The position numbers and the translations under genes are program-made. DNA of 53,911 nt, taken from positions 1 to 53,911 of the forward strand of contig CANQFJ010000008.1 of the NCBI GenBank assembly GCA_947598485.1, written 5' to 3'. This document shows positions 28,361 to 36,295 of this stretch, one piece after another. This stretch comes from an uncultured Bacilli bacterium. Its GTDB lineage: Bacteria; Bacillota_I; Bacilli_A; RF39; UBA660. The notes below the pieces were generated by a model. That model had not been told where the DNA came from. It did not search any database and was given only the letters and a program-made list of their open reading frames with translations. Positions within the stretch are counted from its first letter, which is position 1; each line of letters opens with the position of its first letter.

Positions 28361-28796
28361 AAGCATTAATACAACAATTATAACGGATAATAATGTAAAA
28401 GTCCTTGAATACTTCAAAGGAGAAAACATTGTTTCAAATCCCTTGAATCTCAAACTCGTAGATTCTGATTTTGTAGTGCTTAATGATGTTCTTAGATATT
28501 TAAAAGATAGTGATGTCCAAATTTTTTTAAAGAAATTAGAAAGTAAAAATATTCATTTTGTTAATATAACCTCGAAGATAGAGGAGGTTTTATATGCTCA
28601 AAGGCTTATTGTGTACACAGATGATAAAGTACAAATCGAAGGACCCGTTATAAGCGTTTTAAAAGAAGAGAGAATATTAAAAAAATTAGGTTTTGGCTTA
28701 CCTTTTATTTATGATTTATCTCTTCAGTTAAATTACTATGGTCTTATAGATTCCATATATTTAGATGAAAAAGTGTTGGTGGATAAACTATGGTAG
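28347..28796 (+). CDS. Degenerate EcfA1-like ABC ATPase (149 aa)
   Basis: The protein aligns by eye with the C-terminal half of the ECF-transporter ATPase EcfA1. VVLNDVLRYLKD occupies the place of the Walker B/D-loop (VLDEPTSMLDP). ITSKIEEVLYAQRLIVY occupies the place of the H-loop region (THDMDEA..ADRVIVM). The ending KLGFGLPFIYDLSLQLNYYGL matches the typical EcfA C-terminus. There is no Walker A and no LSGGQ motif, the Walker B acids are altered and the H-loop His is Ser. It cannot be an ATPase. The reading frame is intact, and it overlaps whiA and the next gene. Its position just upstream of a second such ORF and truA supports the assignment. Confidence 0.6.
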   Translation: MNINKSINTTIITDNNVKVLEYFKGENIVSNPLNLKLVDSDFVVLNDVLRYLKDSDVQIFLKKLESKNIHFVNITSKIEEVLYAQRLIVYTDDKVQIEGPVISVLKEERILKKLGFGLPFIYDLSLQLNYYGLIDSIYLDEKVLVDKLW

Positions 28797-29341
28797 AAGA
28801 TATTTTAAAATTAGATTTTAACATTATTGGCGTAATTACTCCAAGAATTAACTTGCCCTCTTTTCCTAAAGACTTAAGCAAGGTAGTAACTTATAAGCCT
28901 GAAGAAAGTTTAAAAATTGTTGGGCTTGATATCAAAGATTTAGACAATTTATCAACAAAAGAATTTAGCAAATTACAGTTAGCAGCTTCATTAGGTAATG
29001 ATGTTATTGTTTTATATGACTTTTCTAAAGGGTTAAATCGCAAAGAAATAAACTACTTTAAATTAGTTTTTAAAAGAATTACTAAGCATTATAAAAAGGT
29101 AATTTTAGTTTCAAGAGATATTGAATTTTTAGCTACAACTTGCGATTATTTTGCCATTTATACCAATCATATTGTTTATAAAACTGATAATATATTTGAT
29201 GATAACTTATATAAGTATATCGATATGCCTAAGATAGTTAAGTTTATTAAATATGCCAATAGTAAAGGTGCATGCTTAAATGAAACAACTGACATTAATG
29301 AACTTATGAAAGATATATATCGGAGGGTCAATGAGAATTAA
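28790..29341 (+). CDS. Degenerate EcfA2-like ABC ATPase (183 aa)
   Basis: It resembles the middle and C-terminal parts of EcfA2. ESLKIVGLDIKDLDNLSTKEFSK replaces the usual ..VGL....LSGGQ segment. VIVLYDFSKGLNRKE replaces VLDEPTAGLDP. VILVSRDIEFLATTCDYFAIY replaces VSHDM...ADRV. The final MKDIYRRVNEN region also fits. Walker A is absent, and signature, Walker B Glu and H-loop His are lost. The gene overlaps its neighbours by 7 bp (upstream) and 11 bp (truA). Intact frame and coupling argue that it is still translated. The transmembrane partner EcfT, expected next, is missing. Confidence 0.65.
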   Translation: MVEDILKLDFNIIGVITPRINLPSFPKDLSKVVTYKPEESLKIVGLDIKDLDNLSTKEFSKLQLAASLGNDVIVLYDFSKGLNRKEINYFKLVFKRITKHYKKVILVSRDIEFLATTCDYFAIYTNHIVYKTDNIFDDNLYKYIDMPKIVKFIKYANSKGACLNETTDINELMKDIYRRVNEN

Positions 29342-30050
29342 ATTAATATTTAGTTATGATGGTTCTAAGTTTAATGGCTTTCAAAGGCAAAAAAATAGTC
29401 GAACCGTCCAAGGCGATATTGAAAAAGCTTTAAGTACTATTTATAATGACAAAATTGAAATAAAGGGTGCTGGTAGAACTGATGCTGGTGTACATGCCAT
29501 TGGTCAATGCGCTCATTTTGACGCTATTGACGATATACCCAAATTAAAAGATAGACTTAATGGTCTATTAAACCCCGATATTGTTATCAAAAAAGTTTCT
29601 AAAGAATCATTTAATTTTCACGCTAGATTCAGCGCTATAAAGAAGGAATATGTTTATAAGATTAATGTCGGAGCATATCAGGCTTTCTTAAATGGCTATT
29701 ATTATCAGCCTAGATTTAAATTAGATATTAATGCGATGAAAAAGGCTTCTAAATTATTCATAGGGACATACGATTTCAAAAACTTTGTTGCCGGTGAGAA
29801 AGATGATACTACAACGACAATATATAGCATAAAATTTAAAGAAAGATTTGGTAAGTTGGAAATCAGTTTTATTGGCGCGGGCTTTTACCGTTATATGGTA
29901 CGCAATTTAATGGGAGCTTTAATTGAGATAGGTAAATATAAAATAAATGAAGATACTATTAAGGAAATGCTATATAATCCACGAATCGCTAAAAGCTTAC
30001 CAACCGCTCCAAGTGAGGGTCTATATTTAAAGAAAATATGGTATAAATAG
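29331..30050 (+). CDS. truA: tRNA pseudouridine synthase A
   Basis: A 239-residue enzyme that makes pseudouridine 38-40 in the anticodon arm. The catalytic Asp lies in GAGRTDAGVHAIGQ. YDGSKFNGFQRQ, ARFSAIKKEY and FYRYMVRNLMGAL are further family motifs. A GGAGG site inside the preceding ORF drives its start. Confidence 0.96.
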   Translation: MRIKLIFSYDGSKFNGFQRQKNSRTVQGDIEKALSTIYNDKIEIKGAGRTDAGVHAIGQCAHFDAIDDIPKLKDRLNGLLNPDIVIKKVSKESFNFHARFSAIKKEYVYKINVGAYQAFLNGYYYQPRFKLDINAMKKASKLFIGTYDFKNFVAGEKDDTTTTIYSIKFKERFGKLEISFIGAGFYRYMVRNLMGALIEIGKYKINEDTIKEMLYNPRIAKSLPTAPSEGLYLKKIWYK

Positions 30051-30110
30051 GTAATTTTTTAAATTATTGACTTAAATAAGGTAAAAAAATAGCATTTGGT
30101 TAGATTTTAA

Positions 30111-30139
30111 TTGACTTTTAGACCTGTTTTTCATATAAT
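30111..30139 (+). promoter_or_regulatory. Strong promoter for rplM-rpsI
   Basis: TTGACT (30111-30116) and a perfect TATAAT (30134-30139) are 17 bp apart. The start near 30146 leaves a leader of about 70 nt before rplM. Confidence 0.75.
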
Positions 30140-30145
30140 TTTAAA

Positions 30146-30216
30146 TGGTACATTTTATTTATGAACTAGTTAAGCGTGGGAAACTGAAGCTAGGGATTAA
30201 TGAAAGGAATTTATAT
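30146..30216 (+). promoter_or_regulatory. Possible L13 leader RNA
   Basis: The 70-nt leader of rplM contains two CTAG blocks (in ACTAG and CTAGGG) that could pair around GTGGGAAACTGAAG. Firmicutes often carry an autoregulatory L13 leader here. Position and size fit, but I could not confirm the consensus. Confidence 0.35.
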
Positions 30217-30645
30217 ATGAAATCATTTATGCAAACTAAAGAAAATATCAAAAGAGATTGGTATGTAATTGATGCCGAAGGACAAACTTTAGGACGCGTT
30301 GCTACTAAAGCTGCTCATGTTCTAAGTGGAAAACATAAACCAACTTATACTCCATATGTTGATTGTGGAGACTATGTAATAATCATTAATGCAACAAAAG
30401 TAGTTCTAACAGGAAATAAACTTGAAGATAAGAAATATTACAATCATTCAGGTTATCCAGGAGGACTAAGAGAAAGAACTGCTAAAACAATGATTAAAGA
30501 TTATCCTGAAGAAATGATGGAAAGAGCTGTTAAAGGCATGCTTCCTCATAATAGCTTAGGTAGAGCAATGGGTAAGAAATTATTCGTATATCGTGATGAA
30601 AATCATAAACATGAAGCTCAAAAACCTAGCAAGATGGAAATATAA
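30217..30645 (+). CDS. rplM: Ribosomal protein L13
   Basis: A 142-residue early-assembly 50S protein. The ORF track starts 24 codons upstream inside the leader. ATG 30217 has GAAAGGA before it and gives the normal [20 protein letters not shown] start. [21 protein letters not shown] is the C-terminal signature. Confidence 0.96.
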   Translation: MKSFMQTKENIKRDWYVIDAEGQTLGRVATKAAHVLSGKHKPTYTPYVDCGDYVIIINATKVVLTGNKLEDKKYYNHSGYPGGLRERTAKTMIKDYPEEMMERAVKGMLPHNSLGRAMGKKLFVYRDENHKHEAQKPSKMEI

Positions 30646-30657
30646 TAGGGAGGAAAT

Positions 30658-31077
30658 ATGGCAAATAAACAAGTATGGACTGCAACCGGTAGAAGAAAGA
30701 AAAGTATTGCAAAAGTTACTTTGACTGGTGGTACAGGTAATATTACTGTTAATGGTGTAGATGTTAATGAATATATGCCTTATCAAACACTAGTTATGGA
30801 TTTAACTCAACCATTAGTTCTAACTGATAACTTAAATCGTTTCGATATTACTGTTGAAGTTACAGGTGGTGGATTCTCTGGTCAAACAGGAGCTATTCGT
30901 TTAGGTATAACTAGAGCTTTATTAAAGTTCGATGAAAAAACTGATCAAACAAGAGAAGATAGTTATAGACATATCTTAAAGAATGCTGGATTTGTTACAA
31001 GAGACCCAAGAGTTAAAGAAAGAAAGAAATACGGTCTTAAGAAAGCTCGTAGAGCTCCACAATTTAGTAAACGTTAA
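30658..31077 (+). CDS. rpsI: Ribosomal protein S9
   Basis: A 139-residue 30S protein whose C-terminal tail reaches the P-site tRNA. It has [11 protein letters not shown] at the start, [15 protein letters not shown] in the middle and the tail [18 protein letters not shown] precedes the ATG. Confidence 0.97.
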   Translation: MANKQVWTATGRRKKSIAKVTLTGGTGNITVNGVDVNEYMPYQTLVMDLTQPLVLTDNLNRFDITVEVTGGGFSGQTGAIRLGITRALLKFDEKTDQTREDSYRHILKNAGFVTRDPRVKERKKYGLKKARRAPQFSKR

Positions 31078-31088
31078 TATTTATTACC

Positions 31089-31113
31089 AAAGCCCAATAT
31101 ACTGGGCTTTTTT
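31089..31113 (+). terminator. Terminator after rpsI
   Basis: AAAGCCCA pairs with TGGGCTTT around ATATAC, followed by a T-run. This is the strongest hairpin in the region. Confidence 0.85.
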
Positions 31114-31147
31114 GTTTATTTTGATATAATTAATATGGGAGAGTATT

Positions 31148-32059
31148 ATGAATAAAGATTTTATATATGTTTGTCAAAACGCTAAATATGTTCATATTAA
31201 TTATAAAAAAGTAGATGAAATAATTAATTTAATTGAAGATAAAGGCGTAAGCCATTGGCTTGACTCTAACCCTTATGGTATTTTAGATTTAAATATTAAT
31301 GATTTAATACTATTCTTATTTATATATCATGCTATTGGTGATTATTGTCTATGGGGTGAGCCTAAATGGCAAATAAAGGCTGATGATCGAATACTTGATG
31401 GTTCTTATGCGACTATATACATTATCGTAAAAAGATTTAAACATAATCAAAATTTTGATATGAGCTATAAAGAATTTAAAGATTTTATGAAAGGCAATGT
31501 CGAAATCCCTTTATTAGACGATAGATATAATAATTTAAAAACATTATATGAATTTATAAATTCTTTAGATAAACCATTATCATCAATAATTTTAGATATA
31601 AAATCAGACATTGAGTTATTAGAATATCTAGTTAATAACTTATCTTTCTTTGATGATAAAGCCTCTTATCAAGGAAAAGTAATTCACTTTTATAAAAGGG
31701 CTCAATTACTCGCCTCTGACTTAATTCATGTTATTAATAAAAAGCTAAATAAAGATATAGATTATTCACATTTAATAGGATGTGCGGATTATAAAGTACC
31801 TCAGGTAATGAGATGCTATGGAATGCTTGAATTTGATGATAGTTTAGCATCTAAAGTTGATAATAAAATAGAAATTAAGGAAAATAGTGAAGAAGAAGTT
31901 GAAATTAGAGCTAGTGACTTAATGGTAATAGATTATATTTATGAAAAGTTAAATAAAAAATATTCGCGAATGGATATCAATGACTTTATTTGGCTTTTGG
32001 GTCAAGATAAAACTAAAATGACTAAACCGTATCATCGTACTATAACGAGTCATTACTAA
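31148..32059 (+). CDS. Queuosine salvage protein (DUF2419/QNG1-like)
   Basis: A 303-residue protein resembling queuosine 5'-phosphate N-glycosylases, best known from eukaryotes (human C9orf64/QNG1) and some bacteria. Diagnostic segments are GKVIHFYKRAQLLASDL, the CADYKVPQVMRCYGML active-site region and EEVEIRASDLMVIDYI. The family releases queuine from the nucleotide so it can be reinserted into tRNA. This would let the cell reuse queuosine instead of making it. It stands just after the rpsI terminator, with TATAAT at 31125-31130 as a possible -10 box. Confidence 0.75.
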   Translation: MNKDFIYVCQNAKYVHINYKKVDEIINLIEDKGVSHWLDSNPYGILDLNINDLILFLFIYHAIGDYCLWGEPKWQIKADDRILDGSYATIYIIVKRFKHNQNFDMSYKEFKDFMKGNVEIPLLDDRYNNLKTLYEFINSLDKPLSSIILDIKSDIELLEYLVNNLSFFDDKASYQGKVIHFYKRAQLLASDLIHVINKKLNKDIDYSHLIGCADYKVPQVMRCYGMLEFDDSLASKVDNKIEIKENSEEEVEIRASDLMVIDYIYEKLNKKYSRMDINDFIWLLGQDKTKMTKPYHRTITSHY

Positions 32060-32075
32060 AATTAAAGGAGGTATT

Positions 32076-32522
32076 ATGAATCTGGTAATTGAAAAACTTA
32101 AAAAAGAAGACTTAAAAGAAGCTGTTAAAATATATGATGAAAACCATAATTTGCAGACAAATGAAGAAAAATTGTTAGCCACATATGATGAAATATATAA
32201 TAATCCTGCTTATCATAATATTGTTGCTAAAGTAGACAATAAGATAGTAGGTCTTGCAACTATTATTATAAATTATGATATAGTCGAGGAATTAAAACCC
32301 TTTTTAACTGTGTGGAATTTTGGCATAAAAAAAGAGTATCGCAGAAAAAAGATAGGTACTAAAATGTTTGAATATATTTATGAATTTGCTAAAAATTCTA
32401 ACTGTGATTTCATTTCTTTAATCGCTGAGGCTAATAACAAAGTTGCTCAATCATTTTATGAAAGCCTTGGCTATAACAAAGAAGTTGGTTATGTAAAACT
32501 AATTGATAAGGAAAAATGGTAG
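32076..32522 (+). CDS. GNAT-family N-acetyltransferase
   Basis: A 148-residue protein with the GNAT fold. The acetyl-CoA-binding loop is KKEYRRKKIGTKMFEYI (a variant of RxxGxG/A), followed by LIAEANNKVAQSFYESLGY. The substrate is unknown. AAAGGAGG precedes the ATG. Confidence 0.8.
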   Translation: MNLVIEKLKKEDLKEAVKIYDENHNLQTNEEKLLATYDEIYNNPAYHNIVAKVDNKIVGLATIIINYDIVEELKPFLTVWNFGIKKEYRRKKIGTKMFEYIYEFAKNSNCDFISLIAEANNKVAQSFYESLGYNKEVGYVKLIDKEKW

Positions 32523-32538
32523 GAAAGGATTAAAAAAT

Positions 32539-32898
32539 ATGAATTATAGTTATATAATGGGCATTAAAAATGTTGATGAATTAAAAAACAAGAATTTTAA
32601 AATTGAGCCAATTGATGAAGATTATGGCATCACTTTTGATGATAGCCAAAGATCGGAGTATGAATCATTTATTTTCCGAAATTTAGAAAATGGCTATTGG
32701 AACGAATATTTAGGTAAAGAAATAGTTTTTATATTTAAGTTTAATGACTCTGAAATTAAAAGATATGTGTTAAATAAAAATAATGAAAAAGAAATATTAA
32801 AGTTATGTTGTGACTTTGCTGAGTGTAATTTTAATTCTATTGAAGAAATGTTAAAAGAAAACGAATTTTACCTAAAAAATTATTTTGATAATAAGTAA
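32539..32898 (+). CDS. Hypothetical protein (119 aa)
   Basis: I do not recognise this acidic, soluble protein. The ORF track start at 32503 lies in the GNAT gene. ATG 32539 follows AGGAAAGGA. It overlaps the AlkD-like gene by one base, so it belongs to the same small operon. Confidence 0.65.
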   Translation: MNYSYIMGIKNVDELKNKNFKIEPIDEDYGITFDDSQRSEYESFIFRNLENGYWNEYLGKEIVFIFKFNDSEIKRYVLNKNNEKEILKLCCDFAECNFNSIEEMLKENEFYLKNYFDNK

Positions 32899-33518
32899 TG
32901 CGTATGATTTTAGAAGATTATAAAGATTTAAAATATAAAGAATTTACTATGAAAATTACTTCATCTAAATATCCTATTTTGGGAATAAGAATACCGGTTT
33001 TAAGAAAATTAGCTAAAAAGATAAGCTATGAAGAATTTATTAAAGAAAGTAATCTTGCTACTTATGAAGAAGTTATGTTACTTGGTATGCTTATTCCTAA
33101 AATTAAAGATGAAGAAAAAAGACTTCAAGCTATAAAAAATTACATAAAATATATTGATTGCTGGAGCCTATGTGATACTTTCTGCAGTAATTTAAAGTTC
33201 ATAAAAAAAGATTTAGATAAATATTATTCCTTTATAGTTGATTATCTATCTAAATCTAAAACTTATTATATAAGATTTGGCCTAGTAATGCTTTTAAAAT
33301 ATGCTAAAGAAGATAGATTCTGGGATGATACCTTAAATAAACTTTTACTTATAACTAATAATGATTATTATGTTCAAATGGCTATGGCGTGGCTTCTTAG
33401 TGAAATGGCTGTATACAACAAAACAAAAATCATTAGTTATGCTGAAAGTATTAATCCTGTTGTTAAGAAAATGCTATATCAAAAGATGAAAGATTCATAT
33501 AGAATAGAGACTAGATAA
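32898..33518 (+). CDS. AlkD-like DNA alkylation repair protein
   Basis: A 206-residue all-helical protein of the AlkD/HEAT-like repeat family. It has the typical GIRIPVLRKLAKKI start, CWSLCDTFC in the centre and QMAMAWLLSEMA near the end. Such proteins excise N3/N7-alkylated bases. The residues needed for catalysis could not be verified by eye. It ends two bases from a convergent gene. Confidence 0.75.
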   Translation: MRMILEDYKDLKYKEFTMKITSSKYPILGIRIPVLRKLAKKISYEEFIKESNLATYEEVMLLGMLIPKIKDEEKRLQAIKNYIKYIDCWSLCDTFCSNLKFIKKDLDKYYSFIVDYLSKSKTYYIRFGLVMLLKYAKEDRFWDDTLNKLLLITNNDYYVQMAMAWLLSEMAVYNKTKIISYAESINPVVKKMLYQKMKDSYRIETR

Positions 33519-33520
33519 TT

Positions 33521-34531
33521 TTAAAAAATATATTTATTTACAAAAGGAATCTTTTTAAGTAAATAAACAGTGATATAGGAAATACCTAAAATTAAAAATA
33601 CATATAATATAAATCCCAAATAAGGTGAAGTTAGGATAAATTTAAATTTCAACAATTTATAAACAACATTAATAAAAAATTGATGAATAACATATATTCC
33701 TAAACTACAAGAGCCTAATGATGCAATAAAAACTTGTAGTTTTTTTGGCATCTTTATTTCTTTATTTTTAAATAATACTAATACCATATTAGCAACTAAG
33801 AAAACAGTAATAGAACCATAAGAAATTGGAATATAAGGTGTCTTAGTAATAGAACTTATAATAATTAAAACCATAGAAACAATACCAAGAAAGATACTTA
33901 TTAAAGTTTCCCATAAAGTGGATTTATGATTAATGATATAAGCCCCATATATGTAGTAAAAAACAAAGGCTGAAGCAATAGGAATTGTAAAGGCAATATT
34001 AACATTAAAGATACTTTGAATATCCGGAATTAAGATAGAGAATATAAATAGTAAAATAAGAAAATATTTATAGTCTTTTTCTTTTATATTCTTAGTTATT
34101 ATTCTTAAAAAAGGCGTTATTAAATATAGACCTAATATTGTATATAAGTACCACATATGAGCCCAAAGATTGCCTGTTATAATGTTTTTGAGAGTCTTAG
34201 GTATATAATTGATACTTATTACTCTTGTATCAAAATATAGTTCTAAAAAGGAAAAGGCACCACCGAATATTAAGATGATTAATAATATTCTTTTACAATA
34301 TTTCTTAAGCATTAAAGAAACATCTATGTCTTTATTTAAAAAATACATTCCACTTAGCATTATAAAAAGTGGTATAGAAAAGTAGCATAATAAAGCAACG
34401 GTGCTATATATTACTTGTGCATTACCTGCTAAATGGAAAGTATTTATAGTGTTTCCCACAATGTGCATCATAATAACACAAATCATTCCAATTATGCGCA
34501 AAAGATCAAGCCAAACCATTCTCTTTTTCAT
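33521..34531 (-). CDS. Acyltransferase family 3 membrane protein
   Basis: A 336-residue protein with about ten membrane segments. The N-terminal WLDLLRIIGMICVIMMH carries the Arg and His typical of acyltransferase-3 (OafA/WecH type). Such enzymes O-acetylate surface glycans or cell-wall sugars. The substrate is unknown. Only two bases separate it from the convergent AlkD-like gene. Confidence 0.8.
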   Translation of the reverse strand: MKKRMVWLDLLRIIGMICVIMMHIVGNTINTFHLAGNAQVIYSTVALLCYFSIPLFIMLSGMYFLNKDIDVSLMLKKYCKRILLIILIFGGAFSFLELYFDTRVISINYIPKTLKNIITGNLWAHMWYLYTILGLYLITPFLRIITKNIKEKDYKYFLILLFIFSILIPDIQSIFNVNIAFTIPIASAFVFYYIYGAYIINHKSTLWETLISIFLGIVSMVLIIISSITKTPYIPISYGSITVFLVANMVLVLFKNKEIKMPKKLQVFIASLGSCSLGIYVIHQFFINVVYKLLKFKFILTSPYLGFILYVFLILGISYITVYLLKKIPFVNKYIF

Positions 34532-34546
34532 ACCATCACCAAATTA

Positions 34547-34575
34547 ATTTTAACATTTGCCAAGTATAATAACAA
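34547..34575 (-). promoter_or_regulatory. Promoter for the acyltransferase gene
   Basis: On the minus strand TTGTTA and TAAAAT are 17 bp apart, with TGT before the -10 box. Confidence 0.45.
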
Positions 34576-34601
34576 TATTTAGGATAATTAAATAACCTAA
34601 G

Positions 34602-34639
34602 AAACTCATATATTTAAATATGAAAAAGTATATGAGTTT
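34602..34639. repeat. Perfect 11-bp inverted repeat around the amidase start codon
   Basis: AAACTCATATA (34602-34612) and TATATGAGTTT (34629-34639) are exact reverse complements separated by 16 bp. The start codon at 34620 is in the loop. No Shine-Dalgarno sequence is visible before this ATG. The repeat could be an operator or an mRNA hairpin controlling translation. Confidence 0.65.
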
Positions 34640-35267
34640 TATTCTGTTTAGTTTTTTATTACTATTAACTGTGGTAGGTTTTGCTAGTGCTAAAGAAAAT
34701 AAGTTAAAAGATAAAGTGATTCTTGTCGATCCTGGTCACGGAAACAAGGATCCCGGGACTGTCGTGGGCGATATCTATGAAAAAAATATTAATTTAAAGA
34801 TTAGTTTAAAGCTTAAAGAAGAGTTAGAAAAACAAGGAGCAAAAGTTATCTTAACAAGAGATGGAGATTATGATTTAGCGTATCCCAATGCTTCTTATCG
34901 CAAGAAAAGTGATTTTGATAATCGTATTAAATTAATTAATAACTCGCATGGTGATTTATATTTATCAATTCATTTAAACTATCTTGCAAACAGTAAGTAT
35001 TATGGACCTCAGGTATTTTATGATAAAGACAATAAAAACCTTGCTGAAATAGTTCAACAAACTCTCAACAAAGACATTAAAAGTGATAGAGAAATAAAAA
35101 AAATACCTAGCAGTACTTATATGTATGATAAACTAAAGGTGCCTGGTGTACTTATAGAATGCGGCTTTTTATCAAATACTAATGAAAGAGATTTACTACA
35201 GTCTGATACTTATCAAGATAAATTATCTAAATCAATTACAAAAGCTTTAAAAAAATATTTCACTTAA
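34620..35267 (+). CDS. N-acetylmuramoyl-L-alanine amidase, CwlD-like
   Basis: A 215-residue exported amidase_3 enzyme. Residues 1-24 are a signal peptide (hydrophobic core, cleavage near FASA). The zinc ligands H40 (DPGHG), E54 (DIYEKN) and H118 (SIHLN) and the catalytic E180 (VLIECGFLSN) are present. There is no separate binding domain. This compact architecture and size match CwlD, which removes stem peptides in the spore cortex to make muramic lactam; Spo0A in the window supports that role. A vegetative amidase is the alternative. No Shine-Dalgarno is seen. Confidence 0.8.
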   Translation: MKKYMSFILFSFLLLLTVVGFASAKENKLKDKVILVDPGHGNKDPGTVVGDIYEKNINLKISLKLKEELEKQGAKVILTRDGDYDLAYPNASYRKKSDFDNRIKLINNSHGDLYLSIHLNYLANSKYYGPQVFYDKDNKNLAEIVQQTLNKDIKSDREIKKIPSSTYMYDKLKVPGVLIECGFLSNTNERDLLQSDTYQDKLSKSITKALKKYFT

Positions 35268-35324
35268 CTTTCACAAAAAACACTAAAAATGTACAAATAA
35301 TAATATTATATTTAAAATGATTTG

Positions 35325-35333
35325 TGATATAAT
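35325..35333 (+). promoter_or_regulatory. Extended -10 promoter for the Abi-family gene
   Basis: TGATATAAT lies about 29 bp before the GTG start at 35362. It lies after the ORF-track start, which supports the shorter gene model. Confidence 0.45.
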
Positions 35334-35361
35334 GATAATGCGAAAAAATAAGGTGGCTATT

Positions 35362-36294
35362 GTGAAAGATAAAACATTTAAATCATTAGATGAACAAATC
35401 GCTATTTTAAGAACAAAAGGATTAGTAATTAATGATGAAGAATTTACTAAAGATATCCTTTTGCGAGAAAACTATTTCTTTTTAACAGGATATAGGTTTT
35501 TGTTTATGAGATCTTTAAGTGATAGACGCTTTATCGAGGGTACTAAATTTGAAGAACTTTATGCTATGTTTGTTTTTGATAGGCAATTAAGAAATATACT
35601 ATTTAAAAATATCTTAGTTGTTGAAAACAACCTTAAAAGTATTATGTCTTACGTATTAAGTAAGAATCATGGCTTTAAGGAAAAAAATTACTTAAATCCT
35701 AATAATTTTGTTCATGACTCCTCAAAAAATAGGCAAATTAATGATTTAATCCACAAAATGAAAAGACAAATTAGCATAAATGGTAAACAACATAGTGCAA
35801 CAAGTCACTATTTAGCCAATTATGGTTACATACCACTTTGGGTAGTTGTAAAAGTTTTATCTTTCGGCATTGTTGGAGAGCTTTATACAGTATTACAACA
35901 CGAGGATCAATTAGAAATAGCAGATGTGTTTAGAGTTGAGATTGATTCCTTAGAAGAATATCTCCCAATTCTAGCTAATTATCGAAATTTATGTGCACAT
36001 GAAGATATATGCTATTTAAATAGATCACAATCAATAATCGGTAACACCTTATATCATAACCTACTTAACATACCGAAAATGGATGGCGAATATATATATG
36101 GTAAAGATGACTTGTTTGCACTAATTATTATTTTAAAGAGAATCTTAAAAAGAGATGATTTTTCTTTAATGTTAAATGAACTTAGTTATGAATTAGATAT
36201 ATTGGAAGGCAAATTAAGTTCTATACCAATAGAGAAAATTCTTGATCAAATGGGATTTCCTGTCAATTATCGAGACATAGGAAGGATGAATTGA
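35362..36294 (+). CDS. Abi-family protein (AbiD/AbiF-like)
   Basis: A 310-residue protein of the Abi_2 family. It has the N-terminal KTFKSLDEQIAILRTKGL, LLRENYFFLTGYRF and FDRQLRNILFKNILVVE segments. YRNLCAHEDICYL near residue 215 fits an RxxxxH HEPN-type RNase motif. The family causes abortive infection or acts as stand-alone phage defence. GTG 35362 after AGGTGG is the likely start. The ORF ends in TGA one base before the htrA-like gene. Confidence 0.78.
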   Translation: MKDKTFKSLDEQIAILRTKGLVINDEEFTKDILLRENYFFLTGYRFLFMRSLSDRRFIEGTKFEELYAMFVFDRQLRNILFKNILVVENNLKSIMSYVLSKNHGFKEKNYLNPNNFVHDSSKNRQINDLIHKMKRQISINGKQHSATSHYLANYGYIPLWVVVKVLSFGIVGELYTVLQHEDQLEIADVFRVEIDSLEEYLPILANYRNLCAHEDICYLNRSQSIIGNTLYHNLLNIPKMDGEYIYGKDDLFALIIILKRILKRDDFSLMLNELSYELDILEGKLSSIPIEKILDQMGFPVNYRDIGRMN

Positions 36295-36295
36295 A

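Noticed and set aside
34602-34639. Inverted repeat as a terminator of the acyltransferase gene
   Set aside because: The acyltransferase gene is transcribed away from it, and no T-run of proper length follows the right arm.
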